DNA of 64,000 bases from positions 10,416,001-10,480,000 of the forward strand of contig NZ_CP108938.1 in the NCBI RefSeq assembly GCF_036347135.1, given 5' to 3'. This document shows, piece after piece, positions 52,047 through 61,476 of this stretch; positions within the stretch are counted from its first letter, which is position 1, and every line of letters begins with the position of its first letter. This DNA comes from Streptomyces sp. NBC_00775. GTDB taxonomy: Bacteria; Actinomycetota; Actinomycetes; Streptomycetales; Streptomycetaceae. The notes below the pieces were generated by a model, which worked only from the letters and a program-made list of their open reading frames with translations, was not told the origin of the DNA and made no database searches. The position numbers and the translations under genes were made by a program.

Positions 52047-53411
52047 ATGAACGCGAGCGGGGAGACACCGTCGGCCCACAGCGCCGCGGAAGGCGAGCCC
52101 GCTATGGGCGATGCCACCGGTGCGGCCCCCAGCCGGCGCCGCGTCCTGTTCTCGGGACTGGCGGTGGCGGCCGCTGCGCCATTGGCAGGGTGCAGCTCCG
52201 TCATGGCGGAGGGCGAGGCCAGCAGCCAGTCCACCGGGGCGTCGTCGAATGCGTCCAGCGACCGGATCGCCACCAAATCGGCCCAGGCCCTCTACACCCT
52301 CCCGCAGGACCACAAGTGGCACGGTGGCCCGTTCTACGACACCGGCGCCCTGGAGGAGTGGCACTACTGGACCGGGTACGTCACCGACAAGGACACCGGC
52401 GAGGAGTTCGGGCTCTTCTACAACGTCTTCCACGAGGGTGTCTCGCCCGGCAAATACCAGTACCGCCCGTACTTCTCGCTGGGCAACCTCAAGACGCACG
52501 ATTTCGTGTGGACGGCCGACACCCTGACCGCGCCGCTGACGGCCATCGCTCCGCCGCAGTCCACCTCGCGCGACGACTTCCAGTACAGCGTCTCGCAGAG
52601 CGGTACGACCTTCACGACCGTCTACCGCGCCTCCCCCGACACCTGGAACCTGCACTTCAAGAGTCAGGCCAAGAACGTCAAACAGGCCATCACCATGGAC
52701 CTGGAGACCAAGACGCAGAGCCCCTACGGCTACACACCCATGACGCCCTTCGGCGTGGAGAACGAGAACACGCCCTGGCAGGGCAAGGCCGACCCGCAGA
52801 CGATGCGATCGCTGTCCTACTACTACGGCGCTCCCAAGCAGAACGTCACCGGAACCGTCACTATCGGCAACCAGACACGGCACCTCACCGGATCGCTGTG
52901 GATGGAGCACCAGTGGGGCAACTTCGGGATCTCGAAGCAGCCGTGGGGCACGGCCTACGTGTGGTCGGCGATCCAGTTCAACGACGGCTCGATCTTCACG
53001 TTCCGCCAGTGGTACGACCAGCAGAACAAGCCGTTGTTGAACATCGGCCGCTACATGCACGGAACCCCGAACGCCAACCCCGAGTACGGGTTCGGAGAGG
53101 CGGTCCAATGGGTCCCGCTGCAGACGTGGAAGTCGCCGGTCTCCGGACGTAACTACCCCGTGTACGCGCGTCTGTCCACGCCCTACGGGACGTGGTATTA
53201 CACCCCGATTTTCGAGTCCTACGAGATGCCGCTCGGCTACAAGCCCTACGGCACCAGCGGCATCACCCTCTACGAGGGAGCCTCCTGGATCCGCAAGGAC
53301 TCCCTCACCGGCCCGATCATCGGCAAGGCGTTCCTCGAACTGCCCACCAACCTCACCAAGAACTTCCCTGAGATGTCATCCCAGCAGCCAAAACCGAGCG
53401 GCAGCTCCTAG
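52047..53411 (+). CDS. Tat lipoprotein, AttH/CrtC (lipocalin)-like
   Basis: 454-aa exported protein. A twin-Arg motif SRRRVLFSGLAVAAAAPLAG with lipobox LAGC predicts Tat export and lipidation. The mature part resembles the double lipocalin-like fold of AttH/CrtC hydratases: EEWHYWTGYVTDKDTGEEFG at the N-terminal domain and TGSLWMEHQWGNFGISKQPW with AYVWSAIQFNDGSIFTFRQW in the second. CrtC members hydrate carotenoids and fungal kievitone hydratase is related, so a secreted hydratase or hydrolase is plausible. Alternative starts exist (52104); the Tat signal supports either. Confidence 0.75.
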   Translation: MNASGETPSAHSAAEGEPAMGDATGAAPSRRRVLFSGLAVAAAAPLAGCSSVMAEGEASSQSTGASSNASSDRIATKSAQALYTLPQDHKWHGGPFYDTGALEEWHYWTGYVTDKDTGEEFGLFYNVFHEGVSPGKYQYRPYFSLGNLKTHDFVWTADTLTAPLTAIAPPQSTSRDDFQYSVSQSGTTFTTVYRASPDTWNLHFKSQAKNVKQAITMDLETKTQSPYGYTPMTPFGVENENTPWQGKADPQTMRSLSYYYGAPKQNVTGTVTIGNQTRHLTGSLWMEHQWGNFGISKQPWGTAYVWSAIQFNDGSIFTFRQWYDQQNKPLLNIGRYMHGTPNANPEYGFGEAVQWVPLQTWKSPVSGRNYPVYARLSTPYGTWYYTPIFESYEMPLGYKPYGTSGITLYEGASWIRKDSLTGPIIGKAFLELPTNLTKNFPEMSSQQPKPSGSS

Positions 53412-54074
53412 AGGTCACCAAGGGACGAGGTCGGCGGAACGGCTTTGGGCTGGAGTCTCAAATCACCGAGTCAAGCGGCTGAGGTGCCGTCGCCGTCCAT
53501 GGGTGCGGCGGCGCCCGGATCTCGGGGGTCGTCGGTGCCTCAGTCGACGAAGGTCAGCCACGACGGCGGGCGCACCGACCGATCAGACGCGCGTGTGTCT
53601 TGCTGACCTCCGCAGGGGCCTCTCCGGCCCCGGAGCGGAGACGGAACGGTCCGCGCGATCCCGTGCGGCGGATGCCGCCACTGACACCCGCCCCGGCGGC
53701 CCCGGCCCTGGTCCGCCGCCACTGCCAGGCCCGGCGGTCCAGCCGGACCAGAGGACGGTGCGCCCCTCGCCCCGACAGGTCGTGCACTTCTTCACCGAGT
53801 CGGGCCACATCTTGTCGGGCCACGCCTTAGGGACGCCATCAGGTGCGGGTGCCGTCCGACGAGGCGCCGACCGCTGCCGTGCGTCGGCTGGGGGAGTCGC
53901 GCCGAGGTCCGCGGCGGGCCTCCTCCCGGGGCGTACCCGTGCGGTGCGAGGAATTCGCCCAGCTCCACCCGGTCGATGTGGGGTCCGCCTCCGGGCCCCG
54001 GGGGTCGCGGGCCTGTTGTGACTTCTCCCACCTGCTCTTGCCGGGGCGAGGAACGCTTACCTACGTTCGGTCGC
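53412..54074. other. intergenic, upstream of hydrogenase cluster
   Basis: 660 bases. A minus-strand frame at 53583-53810 starts MWPDSVKKCTTCRGEGRTVL, with a CxxC resembling half a zinc site, but it becomes Gly/Pro-rich at once; I do not call it. The promoter of the hydrogenase operon should lie here or just upstream of 54075. Confidence 0.4.
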
Positions 54075-54389
54075 ATGTTCCCCCATGGCCGTGCCCTCCC
54101 TGGCGAACCGGACGAACCCGCTGCGGCGAGCAGGCCTGCGGCGGACCGACCTGGCGCCCTCCCCTTGGTCGACCTGGACGTCGACCTGAGTTCACACGAA
54201 CTGCTTCGGCGCGCTCATGTCCTGGCCGCTCTCGGCCCCGACTGGGACCCCGTCGCCGCGCTGCGCGGCGAGGAAGCGGCGTATGAGCTGCTGTATTCCG
54301 GCCTCAGCGCGGAGCAGCAGCGCGTGTACGACGAGCTGGTCTCGGCCGGTGTGCTTCCGCGGGGAGGGGGCGGCCATGCTGCCGCTTGA
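54075..54389 (+). CDS. DUF6400-type protein
   Basis: 104-aa soluble protein, first gene of the hydrogenase cluster. Starts MFPHGRALPGEPDEPAAASR; the conserved-looking part is VDLDVDLSSHELLRRAHVLA and AALRGEEAAYELLYSGLSAE, helical. It overlaps the next gene by 14 bases. DUF6400-like proteins occur with group 1h hydrogenase operons in actinomycetes, to my knowledge without an assigned function; a maturation or assembly role is inferred from context. Confidence 0.65.
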   Translation: MFPHGRALPGEPDEPAAASRPAADRPGALPLVDLDVDLSSHELLRRAHVLAALGPDWDPVAALRGEEAAYELLYSGLSAEQQRVYDELVSAGVLPRGGGGHAAA

Positions 54390-54633
54390 CCCGCAGGCCG
54401 ACATCGGGCGTCGCGCCTGGGTGGCCTGCCCGAACTGCGACGACCGTCGCGGGTGCGCCAGCTGCGAGCAAGGGCGCACCTGCTCCGAGCACTGGCGCTA
54501 CCTGCTCTCCAACGTCGGCAGCCTGCTCCACCTGCAGTGCCGGTCGTGCACCCACATCTGGACACACGAGACCCATTTCGGTGCTACCCGCTCCCCGTGG
54601 GAGCGCATCACCAGCGGCCTGCGACGACGGTGA
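54376..54633 (+). CDS. Cys-rich small protein of hydrogenase cluster
   Basis: 85-aa protein with two Cys groups: CPNCDDRRGCASCEQGRTCS and LQCRSCTHIW, enough to hold one or two zinc or Fe-S sites. The ATG overlaps the DUF6400-type gene, so translation is coupled. It may serve in metal delivery or as a small electron carrier, but neither is shown. Confidence 0.65.
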   Translation: MLPLDPQADIGRRAWVACPNCDDRRGCASCEQGRTCSEHWRYLLSNVGSLLHLQCRSCTHIWTHETHFGATRSPWERITSGLRRR

Positions 54634-54826
54634 TCATTTACCACGGCTGACTCGCTGAGCCGGGTCGTCGGTGCCGCCGCGGGCGATGGCCGGTGAGGCC
54701 GGACGGCGGATCGGCAGCTGCTTTCGGATGACCTCGCCGTCTGTCGTCGGGGACGGCGGGCCGCCGTGGCCGAGGATCGCGGTCGGCGGCCAACCCTGCC
54801 TGCCGTTCGTCCGCCCGGAGGCAGCC

Positions 54827-56533
54827 GTGGACATCCTGCTCCTAGCCAGCGCGTTCAACAGCCTCACCCAGCGCGCCCACGCCGAGCTGCGCGACCGCGG
54901 CCACAGTGTGGCAGTGGAACTCGCCCTGCCGGGCAGCTCGTTGCCGGACGCCGTGCGGCGGCATGCACCACAGCTCATCGTGGCGCCGATGCTGAAGACG
55001 GTGATTCCCGAGGAGGTGTGGACGGCGCACACGTGTCTCGTCGTCCATCCGGGGCCCGTGGGCGACCGCGGACCGTCCTCCCTGGACTGGGCGATTCACG
55101 AGGGCGTCGATCAGTGGGGCGTCACCGTCCTGCAGGCCGACGGGGAGATGGACGCCGGTGACGTGTGGGCCTCCGTACCCTGTCGGATTCCTCAGGTGCC
55201 CAAGAGCGAGCTGTACCGGGGCGAGATCGCCGACGCCGCGCTCGCGGCCGTCCTGCTCGCGGTGGAGCGCTTCGCCGGGGGAACCCACGTACCGCGCAAG
55301 CAGGACACGGCACGCACGGCCGACGCTCGCCTGCGCCCCCGTCCGTACCTCGACCAGAGCGTCCGGCGGATCGACTGGGCCGAGGACTCCACACAGGACG
55401 TCCTGCGCAAGCTGAGGGCGGCGGACTCGCAGCCCGGCGTGCTGGACGTGCTGCTCGGCGGTGAGTGGTATCTGCACGGCGGTCATCCCGAGAGCGTGTT
55501 GCGGGGTCGGCCGGGCGAACTGCTGGCCACCCGGGCCGGGGCGGTCTGCCGGGCCACCAAGGACGGCTCCGTGTGGATCCCCGAACTGCGGCCCCGGCGC
55601 GGGCCCGGGCAGCCGCCCACGTTCAAACTGCCTGCCGTGCGGGCCCTGGGCGACCGGCTGCCGCCGCTGCCCGAGCACGCCCCGCCCCTGTTGCCCGAGG
55701 TGCGGCACCGTACCTGGACGGACATCCGCTACCGGGAGGACGGGAACGTGGGTTTCCTCTCGTTCTCCTTCCCCGGCGGCGCCATGAGCACGGAGCAGTG
55801 CCGACGTCTGCTGGACGCCTACCGGGAAGCGTGCGCGCGGCCCACGTCGGTGCTGGTGCTGGGCGGCGAACGGGACTTCTTCTCCAACGGGATCCACCTC
55901 AACGTCATCGAGGCCGCCGCCGACCCCGCTGCCGAGGCCTGGGCGAACATCAACGCCATCGACGATCTGGTCGAGGCGGTCCTGACGACGACGGACCGGC
56001 TGGTGGTCTCGGCGGTCGCGGGCAACGCCGCGGCGGGCGGGGTGATGCTCGCCCTGGCGGCCGACGAGGTGTGGTGCCGCTCGGGCGCCGTGCTGAACCC
56101 TCACTACCGTCTGATGGGCCTGTACGGCTCGGAGTACTGGACGCACACTCTGCCGCGCAGGGTGGGTCCCGCGACGGCCGAACGGCTCATGCGTGAGGCT
56201 CTGCCGGTGAGCTCGGCGAGCGCACTGCGCCTCGGGCTCGTCGACCGGGTGGTCGACTGCGGTCCTGATGAGTTCGCGCGGGAGGCCGGCGGCCTGGCGG
56301 CGCGGCTGGCGCAACTTCCGGCGACGGCGTCGCGGATCACCGCCAAGAAGACGGAGCTGGACCGGCTGGAGAGCGTGACCCCGCTGGCCGGCTTCCGCGA
56401 GCAGGAGCTGGCCCGGATGCGCCGGACCTTCGACGACCCGGACGCCCCGTTTCACGCTCTGCGTCGTTCCTTCGTCCACAAGGAGCGGCCATCGTGCACC
56501 CCGCCGCACCTCGGTCCGCCCGCGGTTGCGTAA
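54827..56533 (+). CDS. hypX: HypX/HoxX hydrogenase maturation protein
   Basis: 568-aa two-domain protein. N-terminal formyltransferase-like domain (DILLLASAFNSLTQRAHAEL, VVHPGPVGDRGPSSLDWAIH, GDVWASVPCRIP) and C-terminal crotonase-like domain (VLVLGGERDFFSNGIHLNVI, VSAVAGNAAAGGVMLALAAD). HypX is proposed to use formyl-tetrahydrofolate and coenzyme A to make the CO ligand of the Ni-Fe site under oxygen. I chose the GTG at 54827 because GGAGG lies eight bases upstream and the formyltransferase starts there; the longer frame from 54671 has no homology. Its position before hhyS supports the role. Confidence 0.88.
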   Translation: MDILLLASAFNSLTQRAHAELRDRGHSVAVELALPGSSLPDAVRRHAPQLIVAPMLKTVIPEEVWTAHTCLVVHPGPVGDRGPSSLDWAIHEGVDQWGVTVLQADGEMDAGDVWASVPCRIPQVPKSELYRGEIADAALAAVLLAVERFAGGTHVPRKQDTARTADARLRPRPYLDQSVRRIDWAEDSTQDVLRKLRAADSQPGVLDVLLGGEWYLHGGHPESVLRGRPGELLATRAGAVCRATKDGSVWIPELRPRRGPGQPPTFKLPAVRALGDRLPPLPEHAPPLLPEVRHRTWTDIRYREDGNVGFLSFSFPGGAMSTEQCRRLLDAYREACARPTSVLVLGGERDFFSNGIHLNVIEAAADPAAEAWANINAIDDLVEAVLTTTDRLVVSAVAGNAAAGGVMLALAADEVWCRSGAVLNPHYRLMGLYGSEYWTHTLPRRVGPATAERLMREALPVSSASALRLGLVDRVVDCGPDEFAREAGGLAARLAQLPATASRITAKKTELDRLESVTPLAGFREQELARMRRTFDDPDAPFHALRRSFVHKERPSCTPPHLGPPAVA

Positions 56534-56671
56534 ACCGGTCCGATCCCCTCCGTCGCCGATGTCACCGGAACGGCCCTCGATGGCGTTTCGTCACGGCCCA
56601 ACGGCTGATACGAAGAAGAGTGAAGGTCGAAATGCAGGCCTTCGCCCCTTACCTCCCCAGGAGGCGGTCCC

Positions 56672-57760
<1,089 letters not shown>

Positions 57761-57843
57761 GCATCCGCCGCAAGTAATCCGCTCCCTGCTTCGTGCACTC
57801 CCCCCACACGAACCTCCCGCGCAACGAAGGGCACGGCACACAG

Positions 57844-59628
57844 ATGGCACCGAAGACGAAGGCGGCCGGCGACGGCAGCGGCCTGGTGGAGATGGCCTGG
57901 GACCCGATCACGCGGATCGTGGGAAGCCTGGGAATCCACACGAAGATCGACTTCAAGCAGAAGCGGGTCGCGGAGTGCTACAGCACGTCGTCGGTCTTCC
58001 GCGGCTACAGCGTCTTCATGCGCGGCAAGGACCCCCGCGACGCCCACTTCATCACCAGCCGCATCTGCGGGATCTGCGGGGACAACCACGCCACCTGCTC
58101 GGTGTACGCGCAGAACATGGCGTACGGCGTGAAGCCACCGCACCTCGGCGAGTGGATCATCAACCTCGGTGAGTCCGCGGAGTACATGTTCGACCACAAC
58201 ATCTTCCAGGAGAACCTGGTCGGGGTCGACTACTGCGAGAAGATGGTCAAGGAGACCAACCCCGGCGTCCTCGAACTCGCCGAGCGCACCGAGGCTCCGC
58301 ACGCCGCCGAGCACGGCTACCGCACGATCGCCGACATCATGCGCTCGCTCAACCCCCTGGAGGGCGAGTTCTACCGCGAGGCCCTCCAGGTGAGCCGCTA
58401 CACGCGGGAGATGTTCTGCCTGATGGAGGGCCGCCATGTGCACCCCTCCACGCTCTACCCGGGCGGCGTCGGAACCATCGCCTCCGTGCAGCTCTTCACG
58501 GACTACCTCAGCCGCCTGATGCGCTACGTGGAGTTCATGAAGCGCGTAGTGCCCCTGCACGACGACCTGTTCGACTTCTTCTACGAGGCGCTGCCCGGGT
58601 ACGAGGAAGTGGGCCGGCGGCGTGTCCTGCTCGGCTGCTGGGGCGCGCTCAACGACCCCGAGTACTGCGACTTCACCTACGCCAACATGACCGACTGGGG
58701 CCGGCGCATGTTCGTCACGCCCGGCATCATCGTCGACGGCAAGCTCGTCACCAACGACCTCACCGAGATCAACCTCGGCATCCGCATCCTGCTGGGCAGC
58801 TCCTACTACGAGGACTGGCAGGGCCAGGAACAGTTCGTCACCCACGACCCGCTCGGCAACCCGGTGGACCCGCGCCACCCGTGGAACCAGCACACCATCC
58901 CCGCCCCGCAGAAGCGCGACTTCGACGACAAGTACAGCTGGGTCATGTCGCCCCGCTGGTTCGACGGCAAGGACCACCTGGCCCTGGACACCGGCGGCGG
59001 CCCCATCGCCCGTCTGTGGTCCACCGCCCTGTCCGGACTCGTCGACACCGGCTATGTGAAGGCCACCGGCCACAGCGTGGTCATCAACCTGCCGCGCACG
59101 ATGACCAAGCCCGAGACCAGTTTCGAGTGGAAGATCCCGAAGTGGAGCAACGCGCTGGAACGCAACCGCGCGCGCACCTACTTCCAGGCCTACACAGCCG
59201 CCGTCGCGCTGCACTTCGCGGAGAAGGGCCTGGAGGAGGTCCGGGCCGGACGCACCCAGACCTGGGAAAAGTTCGAGGTCCCGGACGAGAGCATCGGCGT
59301 CGGCTTCACCGAAGCGGTACGAGGCGTCCTCTCCCATCACATGGTGATCCGCGACGGCAAGATCGCCAACTACCACCCGTACCCGCCCACCCCCTGGAAC
59401 GCCAGCACCAGGGACACCTTCGGCACGCCGGGCCCGTACGAGGACGCCGTGCAGAACACCCCCATCTTCGAGGAGAACACCCCGGAGAACTTCAAGGGCA
59501 TCGACATCATGCGCGCCGTCCGCAGCTTCGACCCCTGTCTGCCTTGTGGCGTCCACATGTACGTCGGGGGCGGCAAGACGGTGAAGTCGATGCACGTGCC
59601 CACCGGCCTGAGCGGACTGGGCGGATGA
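57844..59628 (+). CDS. hhyL: [NiFe] hydrogenase large subunit, group 1h
   Basis: 594-aa catalytic subunit that oxidises H2 at a Ni-Fe(CN)2CO site. L1 motif TSRICGICGDNH (C75, C78) and L2 motif DPCLPCGVH (C565, C568, H571) supply the four Ni ligands. After H571 come 23 residues (MYVGGGKTVKSMHVPTGL...), the C-terminal extension expected to be removed by the endopeptidase at 62900. The ATG at 57844 was preferred to a GTG at 57793 because residues before it do not look conserved; ribosome binding is weak for both. Its stop overlaps the NifU-like start. Confidence 0.93.
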   Translation: MAPKTKAAGDGSGLVEMAWDPITRIVGSLGIHTKIDFKQKRVAECYSTSSVFRGYSVFMRGKDPRDAHFITSRICGICGDNHATCSVYAQNMAYGVKPPHLGEWIINLGESAEYMFDHNIFQENLVGVDYCEKMVKETNPGVLELAERTEAPHAAEHGYRTIADIMRSLNPLEGEFYREALQVSRYTREMFCLMEGRHVHPSTLYPGGVGTIASVQLFTDYLSRLMRYVEFMKRVVPLHDDLFDFFYEALPGYEEVGRRRVLLGCWGALNDPEYCDFTYANMTDWGRRMFVTPGIIVDGKLVTNDLTEINLGIRILLGSSYYEDWQGQEQFVTHDPLGNPVDPRHPWNQHTIPAPQKRDFDDKYSWVMSPRWFDGKDHLALDTGGGPIARLWSTALSGLVDTGYVKATGHSVVINLPRTMTKPETSFEWKIPKWSNALERNRARTYFQAYTAAVALHFAEKGLEEVRAGRTQTWEKFEVPDESIGVGFTEAVRGVLSHHMVIRDGKIANYHPYPPTPWNASTRDTFGTPGPYEDAVQNTPIFEENTPENFKGIDIMRAVRSFDPCLPCGVHMYVGGGKTVKSMHVPTGLSGLGG

Positions 59629-60158
59629 GCGCGGGGACTGCGGCCGTGCCGGTGAACGCGGAGCAGACCGGACGCCGTGTCGAGGAGGTGCTGGACCGAC
59701 TGGCCGCGAGCGGCGACCCGGCCGCCGCCGAGGCGGCAGAGGAACTCGTCCGGTCCCTCATGGACTTCTACGGTGCCGGCCTGGCCCGCATTCTCCACCT
59801 GCTGTCCTCCGCTCCCGGCGAACCGCCTGCGGGACTGCTCGGTGACGAACTGGTCGCGAGCCTGCTCGTCCTGCACGACCTGCACCCCGAGGACCGCGAC
59901 ACCCGCATCGCCCGGGCCCTCGACAGCGTCCGGGAACACGCCCTGGAGGTCGTCGACTTCGAGGAGGACAGTGGCACCCTGAAGCTGCGGGCCCGGGAGG
60001 CAGGTGGCTGCGGTTGCGGCTCCGGCGCGGGCGCCCGGGAGGCCGCGGAGACGGCGCTCGCCTGCTTCGCACCGGAGGTCAGGGTCGTCGACGTACAGAC
60101 CGCACCCGCCGGTCCCACGCTCCTCCAGATCAGCACGGCACCGACGGGGGCCCGATGA
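59625..60158 (+). CDS. NifU-like protein of hydrogenase operon
   Basis: 177-aa protein. The C-terminal half resembles the NifU C-terminal Fe-S scaffold domain (ALDSVREHALEVVDFEEDSG, TLKLRAREAGGCGCGSG), but the normal CxxC is replaced by CGC in GGCGCGSG. The N-terminal half is helical (VEEVLDRLAASGDPAAAEAA). The ATG overlaps the hhyL stop. A role in delivering Fe-S clusters to HhyS or in electron transfer is inferred from position. Confidence 0.75.
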   Translation: MSAGTAAVPVNAEQTGRRVEEVLDRLAASGDPAAAEAAEELVRSLMDFYGAGLARILHLLSSAPGEPPAGLLGDELVASLLVLHDLHPEDRDTRIARALDSVREHALEVVDFEEDSGTLKLRAREAGGCGCGSGAGAREAAETALACFAPEVRVVDVQTAPAGPTLLQISTAPTGAR

Positions 60159-60796
60159 CGGCGTCCCCGGTGACGCGCACGCCCGGCCTGCGGCGGTTCC
60201 TCTCCGAGAGACCCCCGCAGCCCGAGCGGTGCGAGCTGTGCGCCGTGACGGTGGAGGCGGACCACCGTCATCTCGTCGACACCGAGAAGCGCGCCCTCGT
60301 CTGCGCCTGCACCCCCTGCGCGCTGCTGATGGAACAGCCGGGTGCCGCGGCGGGCCGCTTCCGCACGGTCCCGGCCCGCTACCTCGCCGACCCCGGGCAT
60401 CGCCTCGACGAGAGCGCGTGGGAGGCGTTGCAGATCCCGGTCGGCGTCGCCTTCCTCTTCCGCAACGCGGCGCTCGACCGGCTGGTCGCCCTCTACCCGA
60501 GCCCGGCCGGAGCCACCGAGAGCGAACTTGAAGCGGCCACGTGGACGGAGGTCCTCGGCGGCAGCCGCCTTGCCGAACTGCTCGAACCCGACGTGGAGGC
60601 GCTGCTGCTGCGCCGCACCGACGGCCGATGCGAGTGCCACCTCGTACCGATCGACATCTGCTACGAACTCGTCGGCCGCATGCGCCTGTTGTGGCAGGGC
60701 TTCGACGGCGGAGCCGAAGCCCGCGCCGCTCTGGACGTGTTCTTCGCGGACGTCGCGCGACGCGCCCGGCCGGTGGGCGAGGCGGTGCGGCCGTGA
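60155..60796 (+). CDS. DUF5947-type protein
   Basis: 213-aa protein with ERCELCAVTVEADHRHLVDT and VCACTPCALLMEQPGAAAGR, a four-Cys site at the N-terminus that probably binds metal, and RCECHLVPIDICYELVGRMR near the C-terminus. It overlaps the NifU-like gene by four bases. I know DUF5947-like proteins only from such hydrogenase clusters; a Rieske- or rubredoxin-like electron carrier or an assembly factor are both possible. Confidence 0.7.
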   Translation: MTASPVTRTPGLRRFLSERPPQPERCELCAVTVEADHRHLVDTEKRALVCACTPCALLMEQPGAAAGRFRTVPARYLADPGHRLDESAWEALQIPVGVAFLFRNAALDRLVALYPSPAGATESELEAATWTEVLGGSRLAELLEPDVEALLLRRTDGRCECHLVPIDICYELVGRMRLLWQGFDGGAEARAALDVFFADVARRARPVGEAVRP

Positions 60797-61476
60797 CGGA
60801 GTTCTCCTTCGCCTGCACCGGCGTCCGCGCCGACCGGTTCGCCGCCGGACCGACCCTCGTCTTCCGGCTGCGCGTCACCGCCGCCGGCAACGCACGCGTG
60901 CACGCCCTCGCGCTGCGCTGTCAGATCCGCATCGAACCCGCCCGCCGCGGCTACGAGTCCGCCGAGGCCGACGGCCTCGCGGACCTCTTCGGCGAGCGCT
61001 CACGCTGGGGCAGCACGCTCCAGCCGGTGCAGTTCGCCCAGGTCTCGGTCATGGTCCCCAGCTTCACCGGAGAGATCGAAGCCGACCTCGTCGTGCCCTG
61101 CACCTACGACATGGACGTCGCCGCGACCCGCTACCTCACCGCCCTCACCGGCGGCGAGGTCCCGCTGCTGATGCTGTTCTCCGGCACGGCGTTCACCGGA
61201 GCTGGCGGTTTCCAGGTCGAGCCGGTCCCGTGGGACCGGGAGGCGGCCTTCCGGATGCCGGTCGCCACCTGGCGGGAGATGCTCGAGCAGCACTTCCCCG
61301 GGTGCGGCTGGATCCGGCTGCCGCGCGACACCATGGACGCCCTCCTGGCCTACCGCTCACGGCACGCCCTGGCCTCCTGGAAGTCGACCGTCCAGGCGCT
61401 GCTGGACAGTGCAGACCCGCCCGCGCACGACCCGCTGCGTGCCCTCACCGCCACCACCGGAAGGACCGATCCGTGA
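60793..61476 (+). CDS. DUF6084-type protein
   Basis: 227-aa beta-rich protein (FSFACTGVRADRFAAGPTLV, LVFRLRVTAAGNARVHALAL, FAQVSVMVPSFTGEIEADLV) with an elongated C-terminal helix. GTG start, four-base overlap with the previous gene. The CTYDMDVAATRYLTALTGGE segment and a later WREMLEQHFPGCGW are recognisable in related operons. Function unknown; confined to the cluster, so probably structural or maturational. Confidence 0.7.
   Translation: MTEFSFACTGVRADRFAAGPTLVFRLRVTAAGNARVHALALRCQIRIEPARRGYESAEADGLADLFGERSRWGSTLQPVQFAQVSVMVPSFTGEIEADLVVPCTYDMDVAATRYLTALTGGEVPLLMLFSGTAFTGAGGFQVEPVPWDREAAFRMPVATWREMLEQHFPGCGWIRLPRDTMDALLAYRSRHALASWKSTVQALLDSADPPAHDPLRALTATTGRTDP

Noticed and set aside
53583..53810. 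Small CxxC protein upstream of the hydrogenase cluster
   Set aside because: Only the first 20 residues look protein-like; the rest is Gly/Pro repeats and overlaps equally long frames.
54842..56509. 555-codon minus-strand frame opposite hypX
   Set aside because: Shadow of the GC-rich third codon positions of hypX; no domain and no ribosome binding site.
60342..61472. Upstream extension of the 476-aa hydrogenase-operon protein
   Set aside because: It overlaps DUF5947 and DUF6084 genes in another frame with low-complexity sequence; GTG at 61473 gives the usual four-base overlap.
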